In this document: one piece after another, positions 35,006 to 43,702 of the stretch | How positions within the stretch are numbered: the first letter of the stretch is position 1 | Layout: every line of letters starts with the position of its first letter | DNA from: Solicola gregarius | GTDB lineage: Bacteria > Actinomycetota > Actinomycetes > Propionibacteriales > Nocardioidaceae | Direction of reading: 5' to 3' | Assembly (NCBI RefSeq): GCF_025790165.1 | Contig: NZ_CP094970.1 | Coordinates: 4,464,001 to 4,528,000 of the forward strand | DNA length: 64,000 nt | The notes under the pieces: generated by a model | The model's database searches: none | What the model was told of the DNA's origin: nothing | Seen by the model: the letters and a program-made list of their open reading frames with translations, nothing else | Position numbers and translations under genes: made by a program

Positions 35006-35569
35006 CTACTTCGCGGTGTACCTGCCCATGAGCTTGCCGTGCTTGATCGCGTGCTTGGAGACTGCCCGGAGCGCCCTCTTCAGCGGGGCGCCCCGCCGGA
35101 GTCCCGTCGCGTGGTCGAGCGCGTACAGCTTGAACCGGTAGCGATGGGTGCCGCTCGGCGGGCACGGCCCTCCGTACGCGGCGTCACCCCAGGAGTTCTT
35201 GGCCTGGACGCCGCCCTTCGGAACCTTGCCGATGCGGCTCCCCCGAGTGGACTTCGCGATGTCGAGGACGACCCAATGCGTCCAGGTGCCGCCGGGCGCA
35301 TCGGGGTCGTCGACGACGAGCGCCAACTTCTTGGCCCGCTTCGGAATGTGCCGCCACTTCAGCGGCGGCGAGACGTCGGCACCGTCGCAGGTGTACTTCT
35401 TGGGGATCTTCGCCCCTTGGTGGAACGCCTTGCTCGTGACGGTGATCTGCTTCGCCCCCTTTGCTTCGGGCGATGCGCTCGGGGCGCTCCCCTGTGCGGA
35501 GACGGTGCCGGTCGTGAGCGCCAGTAGCGCGGCCGCGCCGACCGCGGACAAGCGTGCAGTGGTAGACAT
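35006..35569 (-). CDS. Secreted YbhB/YbcL-family (PEBP) protein
   Basis: A 187-residue protein with a signal peptide (RLSAVGAAALLALTTGTVSA). The mature part has the phosphatidylethanolamine-binding fold: IPKKYTCDGADVSPPLKW, LALVVDDPDAPGGTWTHWVVLDI, YGGPCPPSGTHRYRFKLYALD, the D-P-D-A-P and G-x-H-R-Y-x-F ligand-site motifs. Bacterial members bind anions or lipids; function is unsettled. ATG 35569 has TACGCT 7 bases upstream. Its stop lies 8 bases from the convergent fdhA stop. Confidence 0.9.
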   Translation of the reverse strand: MSTTARLSAVGAAALLALTTGTVSAQGSAPSASPEAKGAKQITVTSKAFHQGAKIPKKYTCDGADVSPPLKWRHIPKRAKKLALVVDDPDAPGGTWTHWVVLDIAKSTRGSRIGKVPKGGVQAKNSWGDAAYGGPCPPSGTHRYRFKLYALDHATGLRRGAPLKRALRAVSKHAIKHGKLMGRYTAK

Positions 35570-35574
35570 GGGCG

Positions 35575-36930
35575 TCAGCGTACTGCTGGTTCGTCTGCTC
35601 TGCCGGGGTAGTCGACGCGCGGATCGTACGGCAACCGCGTGTAGCAGAACGTGCCGATGTCGAGATGACTGACGCCGCCGTCGGCCCGGCGCACGACGCG
35701 CATCATCTCGGCGTTCTGGTATCCGGACAGCCCGCGGTAGCTGTCGGTGCCCGTCTGCTCGAACCGGAAACCGCCATCGCCCCCCAGCGGGGTCAGCGAG
35801 AGCCGCGCGCCGTCGGTCGTCATGCGGAACGGGCTGTTGCCCCAGTGCCACATACCGACCAGCTCGGCGTGTGCCTCGGGTACGGATGTCGTCGCTTCCC
35901 ACTCGTCGGCGATCACTGGTTCGTGCGCGAGTGTGGTGTCGATCAGCTGCCGCGGCAGCGACTCGAGCTCGATCCCGTAGGCCGTGTTGGCGAGTACGAT
36001 CGCGCCGACACGCGACTCCGGGTCGACGAACAGCGCCGCGAGGAATCCGGGCATGGAGCCCGTGTGTCCGATCAGCAGCCGCTCGCCCGTGCGCCCCAGT
36101 CGCAGACCGAGCCCGTACGCGCCGGCCAGCCGCTCGTCCGGGTCGGCCGAATGCGGTGTCGACATCGCCGTGAGCGCCGACCCCCCGAGCACGTCGGGAC
36201 GACCGCCCAGCAACAGCGAACCCCATCGAGCGAGATCGTCGGCCGTGCTCCACAGCTGACCGGCCGGCGCCATCGCGCCGGTGTCCTGATGCGGCTCGGC
36301 AGTGAGCGTGCCGGTCAACGCGTCGACCGAGTAACCCTGCGCGTGCGGCGCCTCGGGAGCGTACGTGGTGCGGCTCATGCCGAGCGGCCGGAGCAGGCGT
36401 TCGTCGACCGCACTCATCCACGGCTGACCGCGACGCACCTCGACGACGCGGGCGAGTACGCCGAACGCGGTGTTGGAGTAGTGATAGCGCTCGGCGACCG
36501 GCAGCACTCGGGACGCGTCGGCATTGGCCTTCACCAGCTCGTCGTACGAGCCGCCGCGGCTGCGCTCCCACCAGGGACCCCGCGGCTCCGCGGGGATCCC
36601 CGCGCGATGCGAGAGCAGGTCGCGCAGAACTGCGTCGGCGAACGGCCCTTCGGGTACGTGCGCGCCGACTCGGTCGTTGAGGTCGAGCTCACCCTCGTCG
36701 CGCAGCTGCAGGATCAGTGCGGCGGTGAGCGTCTTCGTGATCGAGCCGATGCGGTACTGCGTGTCGTGGTCCGGGCGATCGTGCCCACCGGGGCGCACCG
36801 ATGTGCCGCGCCCCGTCGACCAGACCAGCGAACCGTCACGGACAACACCGGCGACCAACGACGGCACCTTGCCCTCGGCCTGCGCCTCGGCGACGACCGC
36901 CTCCAGGTGCGGTCGGGTCGACTCCAGCAA
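35575..36930 (-). CDS. Serine hydrolase of the class C beta-lactamase family
   Basis: A 451-residue penicillin-binding-like hydrolase. The nucleophile motif S-x-x-K is SITK in IGSITKTLTAALILQL, the second motif Y-x-N is YHYSNTAFGVLA, and the third is in LIGHTGSMPGFLA. A beta-rich C-terminal domain of about 90 residues follows. There is no signal peptide, so it is probably cytoplasmic; likely an esterase or D-aminopeptidase rather than a resistance enzyme. The start is TTG 36930, three bases after the gcvP stop, with GAGGAG inside the gcvP end at the right distance, so it belongs to the gcvP transcript. Confidence 0.85.
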   Translation of the reverse strand: MLESTRPHLEAVVAEAQAEGKVPSLVAGVVRDGSLVWSTGRGTSVRPGGHDRPDHDTQYRIGSITKTLTAALILQLRDEGELDLNDRVGAHVPEGPFADAVLRDLLSHRAGIPAEPRGPWWERSRGGSYDELVKANADASRVLPVAERYHYSNTAFGVLARVVEVRRGQPWMSAVDERLLRPLGMSRTTYAPEAPHAQGYSVDALTGTLTAEPHQDTGAMAPAGQLWSTADDLARWGSLLLGGRPDVLGGSALTAMSTPHSADPDERLAGAYGLGLRLGRTGERLLIGHTGSMPGFLAALFVDPESRVGAIVLANTAYGIELESLPRQLIDTTLAHEPVIADEWEATTSVPEAHAELVGMWHWGNSPFRMTTDGARLSLTPLGGDGGFRFEQTGTDSYRGLSGYQNAEMMRVVRRADGGVSHLDIGTFCYTRLPYDPRVDYPGRADEPAVR

Positions 36931-36933
36931 CGT

Positions 36934-39810
36934 CTACTCCTCGAAGGCGTCGGGCGGCGGGCAGGCGCAGACCAGGTTGCGGTCGCCGTACGCCTGGTCG
37001 ATGCGGGCAACGGGTGGCCAGTACTTGTCCGGGTCGATTCCCGCCGGGAACGCACCGACCATCGGAGCGTACGGCCGCTTCCAGTCGTCGGCGAGGGCGC
37101 GGGTCGTATGGGGGGCGTTGCGCAGAGGGCTGTCATCGACCGACCACTCCCCCTTCTCGACGCAAGTGATCTCGCCCCGGATCGCGATCATCGCATCGCA
37201 GAACCTGTCGATCTCGGCGAGATCCTCCGACTCGGTCGGTTCGACCATGAGCGTGCCGGCGACCGGGAAGCTCATCGTCGGTGCGTGGAACCCGTAGTCG
37301 ATCAATCGCTTCGCGACGTCGTCGACGCTGACGCCGCTGGACTTGGTCAGCTCGCGCAGGTCGAGGATGCACTCGTGCGCGACCAGCCCGCCCGGCCCTG
37401 TGTAGAGCACCGGGAAGTGTTCGTGGAGCCGCGTCGCGATGTAGTTCGCGGACAGTACTGCCACCGACGTCGCCTCTGCGAGTCCGGGGCCGCCCATCAT
37501 CGCGACGTACGCCCAGGAGATCGGCAGGATGCCGGCCGAGCCGTACGGCGCCGCGCTCACGGCGCCGAGGCCCTCGCGCCTGCCGTCTCGTGGATCGAGG
37601 GAGTGCGATGGCAGGTGGTCGACCAGATGGGCCGCGACCGCGACCGGGCCGACACCTGGCCCACCGCCTCCATGCGGGATGCAGAACGTCTTGTGCAGGT
37701 TGAGATGTGAGACGTCGCCGCCGAACTCGCCGGGCTTGGCGTGGCCGAGCAGCGCATTCAGGTTGGCGCCGTCGACGTAGACCTGCCCGCCGTAGGAGTG
37801 CACGATGTCGCAGAGCGCGGAGATCTCCGGCTCGTACACGCCGTGGGTCGACGGGTACGTCACCATGATGGCGGCCAACCGATCGGCGTACTGCTCGCAC
37901 TTGGCGCGCAGATCGTCGAGGTCGACGCTGCCGTGCTCCTCGGCCGCCACCACGACGACCTTCAGGCCGGCCATGACCGCCGACGCCGCGTTCGTGCCGT
38001 GTGCCGAGCTCGGGATCAGGCAGACGTCACGCTGCTCGTCGCCACGCGCGCGGTGGTAGTGCCGGATCGCGAGCAGGCCCGCGAGCTCGCCCTGCGAACC
38101 CGCGTTGGGCTGCAGCGAGACCGCGGCGTACCCGGTGATCTCCGCCAGCCACGACTCGAGCTCGTCGACGACCTCGAGCAGCCCGGCGGCGTCTCCGGCG
38201 GGTACGAAGGGGTGCAGGTCGGCGAAGCCCGGCCAGCTGATCGGCTCCATCTCGGCCGTCGCGTTGAGCTTCATCGTGCAGGAGCCGAGCGGGATCATGC
38301 CCCGGTCGAGTGCGTAGTCACGGTCACTCAGCCGCTTGAGGTACCGGAGCAGCTGCGTCTCGCTGCGATGCTCGGAGAACACCGGATGCGTCAGGAACTC
38401 GCTCTGGCGAACGAGGTCGGCGGGCACGGCGTCTTCGGTGACCGTGTCGAGGTCGTCGATGCTGCCGGCGTCGTCGGCGGCGAACGCCGACCAGACCTCC
38501 TCGACATGCCGCGACGTGGTGACCTCCGAGGTGCTCACCGCAACGGTGTCGGCGTCGACCTGCAGGACGTGGATGCCCGCCGCGCGGGCGGCCGCAACGG
38601 CCTGTCGCGCACGCCCGGGTACGCGGGCGGTCACCGTGTCGAAGAACGCGTCGTGCACGACCTCGATGCCCGAACGCCGCAGGCCCTCGGCGATCACCAC
38701 GGCGTACCGATGCGTGCGCTTGGCGATCTGCCGCAGCCCGTCGGCGCCGTGGTACACGGCGTACATCGAAGCGACGACGGCGAGCAGCACCTGCGCGGTG
38801 CAGATGTTCGATGTCGCCCGGTCGCGTCGGATGTGCTGCTCGCGGGTCTGCAGGGCGAGCCGGTACGCGGGACGTCCCTCGGCATCGACCGAGACGCCGA
38901 CGAGCCGCCCGGGCAGATGGCGCTCGAGTCCTTCGCGTACCGCCATGAAGCCGGCGTGCGGCCCGCCGTAGAACATCGGGACTCCGAAGCGCTGGGCCGA
39001 GCCGACGACCACGTCGGCCCCGAGCTCGCCCGGTGCCTCCAGCACGCACAGCGCCAGCGGGTCGGTGACCACGACGGCCAGCCCGCCATGGTCATGCGTC
39101 TGCTCGATCGCGCGACGCGGATCGGTGACCGCGCCGTCGGCGCGCGGATAGGCGATCAGTGCGCCGCACACGTCGGTGTCGATCGACTCGGTCGACAGGT
39201 CGGCCAGGGTCAGCTCGATGCCCATCGCCTCGGCGCGGGTTCGTACGACCTCGATCGTCTGCGGCAGGCAACCCGTGTCGACGACGAACGGCAGATCGGC
39301 CTTCGCGCGAACGGCACGCCGCGCGAGGGTCATCGCCTCGGCCGCGGCAGTCGCCTCGTCGAGCAGCGACGCGTTCGCCGTCGGCAGCCCCGCGAGGTCG
39401 GAGATCATGGTCTGGAAGTTCAGCAGCGCCTCGAGCCGTCCCTGGGAGATCTCCGGTTGGTACGGCGTGTAGGCGGTGTACCACGACGGGTCTTCGAGCA
39501 CGTTGCGCCGGACGACGGCGGGCGTGATCGTCGGGTGGTAGCCGCGGCCCAGCATCGCGACGCCCGGACGGTTGCGCTCGGCCTTCGCCCGCAGCGCGGC
39601 GAGCGTCTCGCTCTCGCTCAAGGCGGCGGGCAGGTGGAGCGGCTCGCGGTCGGCGATACTCGCCGGAACGGCCGCCGCCATCAGCGCGTCGAGCGAGGCG
39701 TATCCGACGCGATCGAGCATGGTGCGTCGCTGCACCTCGTCCGGTCCGATGTGCCGACGCCGGAACGGCAGCGCGTTGTCGAGTTCGGTGAGTGATTGCC
39801 GGTCGGCCAT
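36934..39810 (-). CDS. gcvP: Glycine dehydrogenase (decarboxylating), P-protein
   Basis: A 958-residue single-chain P-protein. The PLP lysine is K707 in [29 protein letters not shown] at the N-terminus, [39 protein letters not shown] and [11 protein letters not shown] are hallmark segments. It decarboxylates glycine and passes the aminomethyl group to the lipoyl arm of GcvH, encoded at 42544 on the same strand. No gcvT is in the window. ATG 39810 follows GGAG by 6 bases. A glycine riboswitch precedes it, so expression should rise with glycine. Confidence 0.96.
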   Translation of the reverse strand: MADRQSLTELDNALPFRRRHIGPDEVQRRTMLDRVGYASLDALMAAAVPASIADREPLHLPAALSESETLAALRAKAERNRPGVAMLGRGYHPTITPAVVRRNVLEDPSWYTAYTPYQPEISQGRLEALLNFQTMISDLAGLPTANASLLDEATAAAEAMTLARRAVRAKADLPFVVDTGCLPQTIEVVRTRAEAMGIELTLADLSTESIDTDVCGALIAYPRADGAVTDPRRAIEQTHDHGGLAVVVTDPLALCVLEAPGELGADVVVGSAQRFGVPMFYGGPHAGFMAVREGLERHLPGRLVGVSVDAEGRPAYRLALQTREQHIRRDRATSNICTAQVLLAVVASMYAVYHGADGLRQIAKRTHRYAVVIAEGLRRSGIEVVHDAFFDTVTARVPGRARQAVAAARAAGIHVLQVDADTVAVSTSEVTTSRHVEEVWSAFAADDAGSIDDLDTVTEDAVPADLVRQSEFLTHPVFSEHRSETQLLRYLKRLSDRDYALDRGMIPLGSCTMKLNATAEMEPISWPGFADLHPFVPAGDAAGLLEVVDELESWLAEITGYAAVSLQPNAGSQGELAGLLAIRHYHRARGDEQRDVCLIPSSAHGTNAASAVMAGLKVVVVAAEEHGSVDLDDLRAKCEQYADRLAAIMVTYPSTHGVYEPEISALCDIVHSYGGQVYVDGANLNALLGHAKPGEFGGDVSHLNLHKTFCIPHGGGGPGVGPVAVAAHLVDHLPSHSLDPRDGRREGLGAVSAAPYGSAGILPISWAYVAMMGGPGLAEATSVAVLSANYIATRLHEHFPVLYTGPGGLVAHECILDLRELTKSSGVSVDDVAKRLIDYGFHAPTMSFPVAGTLMVEPTESEDLAEIDRFCDAMIAIRGEITCVEKGEWSVDDSPLRNAPHTTRALADDWKRPYAPMVGAFPAGIDPDKYWPPVARIDQAYGDRNLVCACPPPDAFEE

Positions 39811-39824
39811 CAGGATCTCCAAGC

Positions 39825-39858
39825 AGAGGCGTCGATGTGCTTACGCCTCCCCCTCTGT
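39825..39858 (-). promoter_or_regulatory. Expression-platform hairpin of the gcvP leader
   Basis: On the minus strand GAGGCGT (39849-39843) pairs with ACGCCTC (39832-39826), extendable with CAGAG/CTCTG. It lies between the glycine aptamer and the gcvP ribosome-binding site and is placed to couple aptamer folding to expression. No T-run follows, so control at translation is as likely as termination. Confidence 0.5.
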
Positions 39859-39869
39859 CACGTCGTGAT

Positions 39870-39970
39870 GCGCTCCAGAGTTGCCTGGTACGTGTGGTCC
39901 GTGCGGCCTGAGAGGTTCCGGGGAGGAGTTGCCCCTTCGGCGCTGCGCAGACGCGCAGGCTCTCCCACAC
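39870..39970 (-). promoter_or_regulatory. Glycine riboswitch aptamer upstream of gcvP
   Basis: The minus strand reads GTGGGAGAGCC, a variable stem, GCCGAAGGGGCAACTCC, TCCCCGGAACCTCTCAGGC, then GGACC and a final CAACTCTGGAG. These are the conserved blocks of the glycine riboswitch (GGAGAG, GCCGAAGGGGCAA, CTCTCAGGC, GGACC, CTCTGGAG) in order. Only one aptamer is visible; many glycine switches are tandem. It precedes gcvP directly, the standard target. Confidence 0.9.
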
Positions 39971-39994
39971 GTCATCGTCGGCTGCTCCAGGCTA

Positions 39995-40600
39995 TCAGCC
40001 GACGCGCTTGGCGCGGCGCCGGGCGGCGAGCTCGTCGCCGGCGTGTTCGGCCGGCAGCTCGTCGGCGCGTTCGCTCGGGAGCTCCGACAGCGAGCCCTCG
40101 ATCTCGCGCCAGACGCCGCCGATCGCGATGCCGAACACGCCCTGGCCGCCCTGCAGGAGGTCGATGACCTCGTCGGACGAGCGGCATTCGTACACGCTGG
40201 CGCCGTCGCTCATCAAGGTGACCTCGGTGAGGTCGTCGGTGCCGCGGTCGCGCAGGTGCGAGACGGCCGTACGGATCTGCTGCAGCGAGACCCCGGCGTC
40301 GAGAAGTCGCTTGATGATCTTCAGCAGCAGGATGTCGCGGAACGAGTAGAGGCGTTGCGTGCCGGACCCGCCCGCCGAGCGAACGGTCGGCTCGACCAGA
40401 CCGGTGCGGGCCCAGTAGTCGAGCTGGCGGTACGTGATGCCCGCCGCGCTGCAGGCGGTCGGACCGCGGAAGCCGGTGTCGTCGGGCATCGGCGACAGAT
40501 CGTCGTCGAACAGCAGACCCTGGTCGCCAGCTTCCTTGATCGCCTGCGCCTCGCGGGCTGCGTCGACCTTGTGTGTCGCCTCGTCGCCGTGGTTGCTCAC
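39995..40600 (-). CDS. MerR-family transcriptional regulator
   Basis: A 201-residue regulator with an N-terminal MerR HTH preceded by about 35 residues: GPTACSAAGITYRQLDYWARTGLVEPTVRSAGGSGTQRLYSFRDILLLKIIKRLLDAGVSLQQIRTAVSHLR. The C-terminal part (LMSDGASVYECRSSDEVIDLLQGGQGVFGIAIGGVWREIEGSL) has no metal-binding cysteines and matches the actinobacterial regulator at the Rv1830 position. GTG 40600 is preferred because GGAAGG lies 7 bases upstream. A MerR-type palindrome stands in its upstream region at 40730-40750. Confidence 0.9.
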   Translation of the reverse strand: MSNHGDEATHKVDAAREAQAIKEAGDQGLLFDDDLSPMPDDTGFRGPTACSAAGITYRQLDYWARTGLVEPTVRSAGGSGTQRLYSFRDILLLKIIKRLLDAGVSLQQIRTAVSHLRDRGTDDLTEVTLMSDGASVYECRSSDEVIDLLQGGQGVFGIAIGGVWREIEGSLSELPSERADELPAEHAGDELAARRRAKRVG

Positions 40601-40729
40601 GTACTCGCCTTCCGAAACCACAGATCACCGCTGTGGAGTTACAGCGCCGATGTTCCTCATTCAAGGTAGGCCGCTCGACCGGGTCGGTCAACGACCTCCT
40701 GCTCGTCCGGGCGTGTCGCCCGAACGCAA

Positions 40730-40750
40730 CCCTCAACCTCAAGTTGAGGG
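40730..40750 (-). promoter_or_regulatory. MerR-type palindromic site before the MerR gene
   Basis: CCCTCAAC (40730-40737) and GTTGAGGG (40743-40750) are exact complements, and CCTCAAGTTGAGG (40737-40749) is itself a palindrome. ACCTCAAGTT is the half-site form bound by SoxR and other MerR proteins. The site lies in the 163-base gap between the nuclease gene and this MerR gene. A near-copy lies before garA. Confidence 0.55.
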
Positions 40751-40763
40751 TCAGGCTGCCGCG

Positions 40764-41234
40764 TCAGGACTCCTTCTCGAAGTCCTCCGGGCTGATCTGG
40801 TCGAGGAACTCACGGAACTTCTCGACCTCTGCCTCCTCCTCATCCGGTACGTTCACCGACGACTCGTCCAGGACGTCTTCGGCGCATACGATCCGGGAGC
40901 CGGTACGCAGCGCGAGCGCGATCGCATCGGAGGGTCGCGCGTCGACCTCGAGCCCGGACGAGAGCGCGAGCACGGCGTAGAACGTGTTCTCGGTGACCTC
41001 GGTGATGCGTACCTCGTCGAGCTCCTGCTCGAGCGCGCCGAGCAGGTCACGCATCAGATCGTGGGTCATCGGCCGGGGAGGCACGACTCCCTGCTGGGCG
41101 AATGCGATGGCGGTCGCCTCGACCGCACCGATCCAGATCGGGAGGTATCGCGCTCCCTCCACCTCACGCAGGAGGACCAGCGGCGTGTTGGACGGCATCT
41201 CCACGCGTACACCGACGACATCGAGCTCTCGCAC
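40764..41234 (-). CDS. Bifunctional nuclease-family protein (DUF151)
   Basis: A 156-residue protein: ELDVVGVRVEMPSNTPLVLLREVEGARYLPIWIGAVEATAIAFAQQGVVPPRPMTHDLMRDLLGALEQELDEVRITEVTENTFYAVLAL. This is the DUF151 pattern, whose plant members have DNase and RNase activity; the bacterial role is unknown. The acidic tail (NVPDEEEAEVEKFREFLDQISPEDFEKE) is typical for the Actinobacteria. It corresponds in position to Rv1829. GTG 41234 is supported by TAGGGT 7 bases upstream on the minus strand. Confidence 0.9.
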   Translation of the reverse strand: MRELDVVGVRVEMPSNTPLVLLREVEGARYLPIWIGAVEATAIAFAQQGVVPPRPMTHDLMRDLLGALEQELDEVRITEVTENTFYAVLALSSGLEVDARPSDAIALALRTGSRIVCAEDVLDESSVNVPDEEEAEVEKFREFLDQISPEDFEKES

Positions 41235-41273
41235 GCTTCTCACCCTACTCTTGCCCGCGAACGGACACACGCG

Positions 41274-42014
41274 CTAATCGCGCTTCTGCAACCCGTGCTT
41301 GACGAGTGTCGTGTGGAGTCGTACGGACAGCGCCGCCAGCTCGCGGATGGTCTCCTCGGCGCGCGCTGTCGCGCTCGGATCGCCGGGGCGCTGTTGGGTC
41401 GAGACGATCTGCTCGAACAGACCGACCTCGCGGTCGGCCGCGGTCTTGAAGGCACGCAGGTGTCGGGGCTCGACTCCGTACGCGGCGAGCTCACCGACGG
41501 TCTTGGCGACCGCGACATCGACACCGTCGTAATGCTGATGGCTCGCCCGCGGGCGCATCAGGCCGAACTGCTCCATCGCATCGAGCAGGTCGGTGCCGAT
41601 CTCGGCCGCCTCGAGCAGCTCGGCACGCGAGAGTCGGATCTCGTGTCGGCTCGGGCGGAACGAGTCGCCCGTCGGGTAGCCGTCATCGGACAGCACCACC
41701 TTCGGCACCGTCGGCGTGCCGACGTCCTCCGAACCCGACTGCGGTGTGAGGCCGCGATCCATCGCCTCGAGGTTCTTGCGGATCTCGCGCAGGGGGTAGA
41801 ACCTGTCGCGCTGCATCGTCAGGACGTACCGCAGTCGCTCGACGTCGGCGGTCGAGAACTTGCGATACCCGGATGGGGTGCGTTCGGGTTCTACGAGACC
41901 CTCGGACTCGAGATAACGGATCTTGGAGACCGTGATGTCGGGAAAATCCGAACGCAGCTCCTGCAGCACGTCGCCGATGCTCATCCGATCGCGGGACGGC
42001 ACCGCCTGAGTCAC
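41274..42014 (-). CDS. ftsR: MerR-family cell-division regulator FtsR
   Basis: A 246-residue MerR regulator: MSIGDVLQELRSDFPDITVSKIRYLESEGLVEPERTPSGYRKFSTADVERLRYVLTMQRDRFYPLREIRKNLEAMDRG is the winged HTH and dimer helix. The second half (IRLSRAELLEAAEIGTDLLDAMEQFGLMRPRASHQHYDGVDVAVAKTVGELAAYGVEPRHLRAFKTAADREVGLFEQI) is the FtsR/Rv1828 effector-like domain. In Corynebacterium FtsR activates ftsZ. The start is GTG 42014 in a GTGA overlap with the garA stop, so it is translationally coupled to garA. Confidence 0.93.
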   Translation of the reverse strand: MTQAVPSRDRMSIGDVLQELRSDFPDITVSKIRYLESEGLVEPERTPSGYRKFSTADVERLRYVLTMQRDRFYPLREIRKNLEAMDRGLTPQSGSEDVGTPTVPKVVLSDDGYPTGDSFRPSRHEIRLSRAELLEAAEIGTDLLDAMEQFGLMRPRASHQHYDGVDVAVAKTVGELAAYGVEPRHLRAFKTAADREVGLFEQIVSTQQRPGDPSATARAEETIRELAALSVRLHTTLVKHGLQKRD

Positions 42015-42484
42015 TGCCGGGTACCGCCCTGGGTGCTCGGGTAGTACACCAGCCGGTATTTGCCGATCTGCACCTCGTCGCCACCGGACAACAGCACCTC
42101 GTCGATGCGGTCGCGGTTGACGTACGTGCCGTTCAGGCTGCCGACGTCGGTGACCGTGAAGCCGCCGCCCTGCACGCGCGAGAAGACCGCGTGCCGACGC
42201 GAGACCGTGACGTCGTCGAGGAAGATGTCGCTGTCCGGGTGACGACCGGCCGTCACCTGGTCGGTGTCGAGCAGGAACCGCGAGCCCGCACTCGGCCCGC
42301 GCTGAACCAGCAGCAACGCACTGCCGCCGGGCAACGCCTCGAGCGCGGTCGCATCCTCCTCGGTGAGCTCGCCGGGCTTGCTCTCGAGATCCGCCCCCGC
42401 CTGTGGGATCGGAATCGTCGACGTGACCTCACTTGGGGACTCTGGCTCGCCAGACTCGTCCCGGCTTCCGCTGATATCAGCCAT
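42011..42484 (-). CDS. garA: FHA-domain protein GarA/OdhI
   Basis: A 157-residue protein with a single forkhead-associated domain (about residues 75-140): LDTDQVTAGRHPDSDIFLDDVTVSRRHAVFSRVQGGGFTVTDVGSLNGTYVNRDRI, containing the G-R-H, S-R-R-H and N-G-T-Y phosphothreonine-binding residues. The N-terminal tail has a Thr/Ser cluster (SEVTSTIPI) at the place of the GarA ETTS motif, which PknB/PknG phosphorylate to switch off inhibition of 2-oxoglutarate enzymes. The exact ETTS is not conserved. ATG 42484 follows GGGAGGAG. gcvH lies upstream. Confidence 0.92.
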   Translation of the reverse strand: MADISGSRDESGEPESPSEVTSTIPIPQAGADLESKPGELTEEDATALEALPGGSALLLVQRGPSAGSRFLLDTDQVTAGRHPDSDIFLDDVTVSRRHAVFSRVQGGGFTVTDVGSLNGTYVNRDRIDEVLLSGGDEVQIGKYRLVYYPSTQGGTRQ

Positions 42485-42510
42485 GGCGATCTCCTCCCGC
42501 TCCGGACTCT

Positions 42511-42530
42511 CAAGCCTCACTTGAGGTTGA
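42511..42530 (-). promoter_or_regulatory. MerR-type site before garA-ftsR
   Basis: On the minus strand this reads CAACCTCAAGTGAGGC, one base shorter than CAACCTCAAGTTGAGG at 40734-40749. CCTCA/TGAGG (42515-42526) form an inverted repeat around CT. It lies 27 bases upstream of the garA ATG, between gcvH and garA, and could be the site of FtsR or the other MerR protein. Confidence 0.5.
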
Positions 42531-42543
42531 TACCTAGAACCTA

Positions 42544-42921
42544 TCACTCGCCGAGTTGTGCTTCGTAGGCCTGCGCGTCCATCAATCCGTCGAGCTCGGC
42601 GCCCTCGGCGAGGCGCACCTTGAACAGCCAGCCCTCGCCGTACGCATCGCTGTTGACGAGCTCGGGACTACTCTCCAATGCCTCGTTGCGCGTCACGACC
42701 TCGCCGGCCACCGGAGCGAACAGATCGCTGACGGACTTCGTCGACTCCAGCTCTCCGATGACCGACCCCGGCTCCACCTGCTCGCCGGTCGCCGGCAGCG
42801 ATACGTAAACGATGTCGCCGAGCTCGCCTTGCGCGTAGTCGGTGATGCCGATCGTCGCGGTGTCGCCGTCCACTCGTACCCACTCGTGGTCAGAGCTGTA
42901 CTTGAGGTCGTCGGGGGTCAC
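42544..42921 (-). CDS. gcvH: Glycine cleavage system H protein
   Basis: A 125-residue lipoyl carrier. YSSDHEWVRVDGDTATIGITDYAQGELGDIVYVSLPATGEQVEPGSVIGELESTKSVSDLFAPVAGEVV contains the lipoylated K62 in ESTKSVSD; the C-terminus GWLFKVRLAEGAELDGLMDAQAY is canonical. GcvH shuttles the aminomethyl group between GcvP, GcvT and the lipoamide dehydrogenase. GTG 42921 follows GAAGGAG. It is separated from gcvP by the regulator block and does not share its riboswitch. Confidence 0.96.
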   Translation of the reverse strand: MTPDDLKYSSDHEWVRVDGDTATIGITDYAQGELGDIVYVSLPATGEQVEPGSVIGELESTKSVSDLFAPVAGEVVTRNEALESSPELVNSDAYGEGWLFKVRLAEGAELDGLMDAQAYEAQLGE

Positions 42922-42943
42922 GGAGTCTCCTTCGGTGCGCGGC

Positions 42944-43702
42944 TCACGATGCCGGTTGAGCGTACTCGGGTTCGCGTGGGTCGGACAACGCGGTGATGTC
43001 GATCGAGGCAACCTCTTCGACCTCTGCCTGGCCCCCGACCAGCTCGACCTCGTCGATGAGGCCGCCGCGGAAGCCGACCGCATCTTGCAACGTGTCGGAA
43101 TCGCCGATCACGTCGAGTACGAGCGGCCTGGTGAGCTCGCGCCCGTCGACCCGGATACCGCGGTCGGAGTCGACGAAGTACGACTGCGCGATGATGCGGA
43201 CGACCCCGTTGATCTGGATGGCCTCGGCGCCCGCGTCGCGAAGCTCCTCGACGGCGTTCAGCAGCGTGGACGCGCCGACGGCGTTCTCCTCGTCGGTGAT
43301 CGTGATCCGGACCCCGGGGCCCGTGACGGGGACGGTTCCGGACAGCACGGACAGCCGCTCGGCCTCCTTGGCGGCGGCCTCGCGCGCGGCCTTCGTACGG
43401 TTGGTCGACGACTCCAACCGGTCGCGGGTCGCGTTCAGCTCCTGCAGGTCGGCAGAGACGCGCTCGTGCGCCGCGTCGAGCGAGTCGAGCAGCTGGACGA
43501 GGTCGCCGCGACGGTATCCGGCGAAGTCCTCATCCTCGCGTACCGACTGGACCTGCATCACGGCCGCGAACCCGAGGACGCCGAGCAGCACGGCGACAAC
43601 GATCTGCGCCCGCGCGGGTCGAGCCTTGAGCGCGCGCCACAACCGGACTCGACCGGTCGTCGGCTCATCGGAACCGGAGTTCGACTCAGGCATGGAAGAC
43701 AT
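42944..43702 (-). CDS. DUF881-family membrane protein
   Basis: A 252-residue protein with a cytoplasmic N-terminus, one transmembrane segment (AQIVVAVLLGVLGFAAVMQV), a coiled-coil (YRRGDLVQLLDSLDAAHERVSADLQELNATRDRLESS) and the DUF881 domain (VTGPGVRITITDEEN ... LLNAVEELRDAGAEAIQINGVVRIIAQSYFVDSDRGIRVDGRELTRPLVLDVIGD). The fold resembles the YlxW group associated with division and cell-envelope genes. Function unknown. Its start overlaps the end of the small basic protein gene by 17 bases. Confidence 0.9.
   Translation of the reverse strand: MSSMPESNSGSDEPTTGRVRLWRALKARPARAQIVVAVLLGVLGFAAVMQVQSVREDEDFAGYRRGDLVQLLDSLDAAHERVSADLQELNATRDRLESSTNRTKAAREAAAKEAERLSVLSGTVPVTGPGVRITITDEENAVGASTLLNAVEELRDAGAEAIQINGVVRIIAQSYFVDSDRGIRVDGRELTRPLVLDVIGDSDTLQDAVGFRGGLIDEVELVGGQAEVEEVASIDITALSDPREPEYAQPAS

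Noticed and set aside
35575-36930. Beta-lactam resistance gene
   Set aside because: S-x-x-K and Y-x-N motifs exist, but there is no signal peptide and the family is dominated by esterases and peptidases.
36934-39795. Plus-strand frames (for example 37741-39795) opposite gcvP
   Set aside because: They are shadows of gcvP, which has its active-site lysine motif and riboswitch on the minus strand.
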